Shown here: piece by piece, positions 62,157 through 64,000 of the stretch
Numbering within the stretch: the first letter of the stretch is position 1
Layout: the number at the start of each line of letters is the position of its first letter
Assembly (NCBI GenBank): GCA_019054805.1
Contig: JAHQIY010000011.1
Location: forward strand, 2,175,001 to 2,239,000
Direction: 5' to 3'
Source: Brachionus manjavacas
Taxonomy: Eukaryota > Rotifera > Eurotatoria > Ploima > Brachionidae
Length of the DNA: 64,000 nucleotides
The notes under the pieces: generated by a model
The model's input: only the letters and a program-made list of their open reading frames with translations
Told to the model about the DNA's origin: nothing
Databases searched by the model: none
Position numbers and translations under genes: made by a program

Positions 62157-63110
62157 ATGAGCTTCACCAGCGATGAAGTAAACTACTTGATCTATCGCTA
62201 CTTGCAAGAGTCGGGCTTTATACACTCGGCGTACGTGTTCGGCGTCGAGTCCCACATCAGCCAGACGAACATAAACGGCACACTGGTTCCACCAGCGGCC
62301 CTGCTCACCGTCATACAAAAAGGCCTTCAGTTCACCGAAGCGGAGATCAGCGTGGCGGACGACGGCACCGAACGACTCGGCGACCCGCTCTCGCTCATCG
62401 ACGCCGTGATGCCCGAAGTGATCGAGGCGAGGCGACTCGCTTTGGACAAGACTGCCGACCACGACACAACGAAGCCCGAGACCAACGGCCCTATCGTCGC
62501 CGATCTCAAAGCCGCCGCCGACTCCAAGCCGGAGCTGAAGGCGGCGGACAAGCCAACGCTCAAAAACGACCTTGACCTGCCATCTAGCCAGCGGCACACT
62601 CCGCCCGTCAACGGCACCACCAGCCCGTTTGTGGAGAGGACAAACGGCTCGTACCCGAAGCCGCCGAGCGGCGGCGAGCCCGCTCCCTCCCACGACCTCG
62701 CCAGCTTGTATCCGGCCGAGGCGATCAAAGACGAGCTGGTCAAGGAGGAGCCCATGGACATAGACCCGCAGCTGAAGCAACAGCTACAGCAGCTGCAGCA
62801 GCAATTGCAGCAGCAGTCGAGTGGCCAGTTGAGCGGTGCGCAGGCGCCCGGCGCCGTACCTCAGGTCAACATGGAAATACCGTCCAGTCGGGTCACTGTT
62901 CTCAGCGGTCACGACTCCGAGGTGTTCATTTGTGCGTGGAACCCGGTGCAAGACCTTTTGGCGTCCGGCTCTGGTGACTCCACTGCCAGAATTTGGAATT
63001 TGTGCGACAATGCGCCTCAGTACAAACAAGCCTTGCTATTGAGACACTGTATACCAAAGGGCGACTCTAGTGTGCCCAGCAATAAAGACGTCACTTCGCT
63101 CGATTGGGAT
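62157..63110 (+). CDS. TBL1/ebi transducin beta-like protein, first coding exon (partial gene)
   Basis: TBL1/TBL1XR1 (Drosophila ebi) is a nuclear WD40 protein of the NCoR/SMRT-HDAC3 corepressor complex that helps recruit ubiquitin/proteasome activity in corepressor exchange. This exon encodes 318 residues up to donor GAT|GTAAGC. At the N-terminus is the LisH domain (SSDEVN-type start: [38 protein letters not shown]), then the F-box-like segment ([27 protein letters not shown]). A long low-complexity linker follows (Lys/Pro/Ala-rich, then Gln-rich [13 protein letters not shown]). The first WD40 repeat starts at about residue 245 ([33 protein letters not shown]) and the second begins at [11 protein letters not shown]. 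Remaining WD40 repeats lie beyond the window. The exon is strikingly GC-rich for this region. Confidence 0.96.
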
Positions 63111-63114
63111 GTAA

Positions 63115-63830
63115 GCTTTTTTTTTGTTGTCCTTTTTTTAATCAGAATAAAAAATAATTTGATTTTGTTTTTAATTTTTATCTTAGGATTAGAGCGAAAA
63201 TTTTTGGATAATTTTTTTTTCTGATTTATTAAAATTAGATGTTAAGTGGAAAATTTTTTTTTCTAGACCCTATAAAATTTTTCCTATTTTTTATATTAAA
63301 ATTACAAAGAGTAAAAAATTAAAAAGTTGGAAAATTTTTTTTTTAATTTTAGAACTTAAATTTTTTGGTTGTTTTTTAATCTTAAAATAAAAGGGAAAAT
63401 TTTTGAATAATTTTTTTTCTGATTTATTAAAATTAGAAGTTAAGTGGAAAAAAATTTTTCCTATTTTTTATATTAAAATTACAAAAGGTAAAAAATTAAA
63501 AAGTTGGAAAATTTTTTTTTTAAATTTTGGACCTGATAGTTTTTGATTGTTTTTTAATCTTAAAAAAAGAGGGAAAATTTTTAAATAATTTTTTTTCTGA
63601 TTTACTTAGATTAAAAGTAAAATGGGATTTTTTTTTCAAAAGTTAATTATTATTTTTCCGAATTTTAATCTTGAAATTAGAGAAAAAATTAATAAAGTGA
63701 AAAATGTTTGTCTTTCTTATCTCTATTATTGCTTTTTTATTTTTAAATCTCTAGCAACCATTTTGAAAATGGTAAAAAAAAGTAATATCAATTTTTTTTC
63801 TGATTTATTAATGATAAGTGGAAATTTTTT
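63115..63830 (+). repeat. Tandem repeat of ~175-205 bp, about four copies, in TBL1 intron
   Basis: The word AATTTTTTTTCTGATTTA recurs at about 63209, 63407, 63585 and 63790. Each copy is followed by TTAAAATTAG/AGTTAAGTGGAAA, TTTTCCTATTTTTTATATTA, AAAAATTAAAAAGTTGG and TTTTTAATCTTA words, with the best match between the first two copies. This is a diverged minisatellite-like array within the intron after 63110. Confidence 0.65.
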
Positions 63831-64000
63831 TTAAAGATCTTATCAATTTTTGTACTATATTCAATCTTAGAATTACAATGAGTTAAAAATAAGAATTTTG
63901 AAAGTTAATTTAATTATTAAAATTAAAAAAGGGTTTAGAAATTTAATTTTTGCTTGTTTTTTAATCTAAAAATTCTATGAAAAATTTTTTTTTTCAAACC

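Noticed and set aside
62115..62780. 221-codon open frame on the minus strand
   Set aside because: It is exactly antisense to the GC-rich TBL1 exon, where stop codons are rare by composition. The plus strand carries clear LisH and WD40 homology.
1..64000. CRISPR arrays, bacterial operons, rRNA or tRNA genes
   Set aside because: None was seen. The window is clearly eukaryotic, with introns in all supported genes, and no cloverleaf or rRNA segment was recognised by eye.

Overview
This window is AT-rich animal nuclear DNA. Every protein gene I can support is intron-split with GT-AG introns, and the set (glutamate-decarboxylase-like enzyme, SLC9B/NHA antiporter, ninjurin, SID-1/SIDT channel-like protein, TMEM192, TBL1/ebi) is metazoan. 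The strong AT bias, many short introns (about 50 bp and up) and several decayed LINE fragments suggest an invertebrate; a rotifer such as Brachionus is my best guess, but nothing here proves it.

Layout. 1.5-7.1 kb (-): a ten-exon group II PLP decarboxylase (GAD/CSAD type, about 524 aa). 7.6-9.3 kb (-) and 9.6-14.7 kb (+): two SLC9B antiporter paralogues arranged head to head over a 283-bp spacer, with identical intron positions. Their second coding exon is almost identical while all other exons have diverged strongly, which points to gene conversion. 18.6-20.2 kb (+): a ninjurin gene with two alternative first coding exons and two tandem alternative last exons. 20-37 kb: gene-poor DNA with LINE fragments, one of them interrupted by a foldback-like insert, and a long inverted duplication (24.2-24.9 against 31.9-32.5 kb). 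38.0-46.8 kb (+): a complete 13-exon SIDT gene (851 aa by my splice model). 47.1-49.1 kb (+): TMEM192, only 333 bp downstream of SIDT. 49-62 kb: no gene, but two more foldback elements, a LINE fragment and a short direct repeat. 62.2-63.1 kb (+): the large GC-rich first coding exon of TBL1/ebi; the gene runs off the right edge.

The genes do not form a pathway. SIDT and TMEM192 are both typical of lysosomal/endosomal membranes and sit close together on the same strand, and the SLC9B pair may share a promoter region. The most interesting observations are the ninjurin exon architecture, the conversion tract and altered ion-binding motif in the SLC9B pair, and several long foldback elements, one inside an intron of the SIDT gene. 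All splice models come from reading GT/AG sites, reading phase and remembered family sequences; no alignment or RNA data were used.
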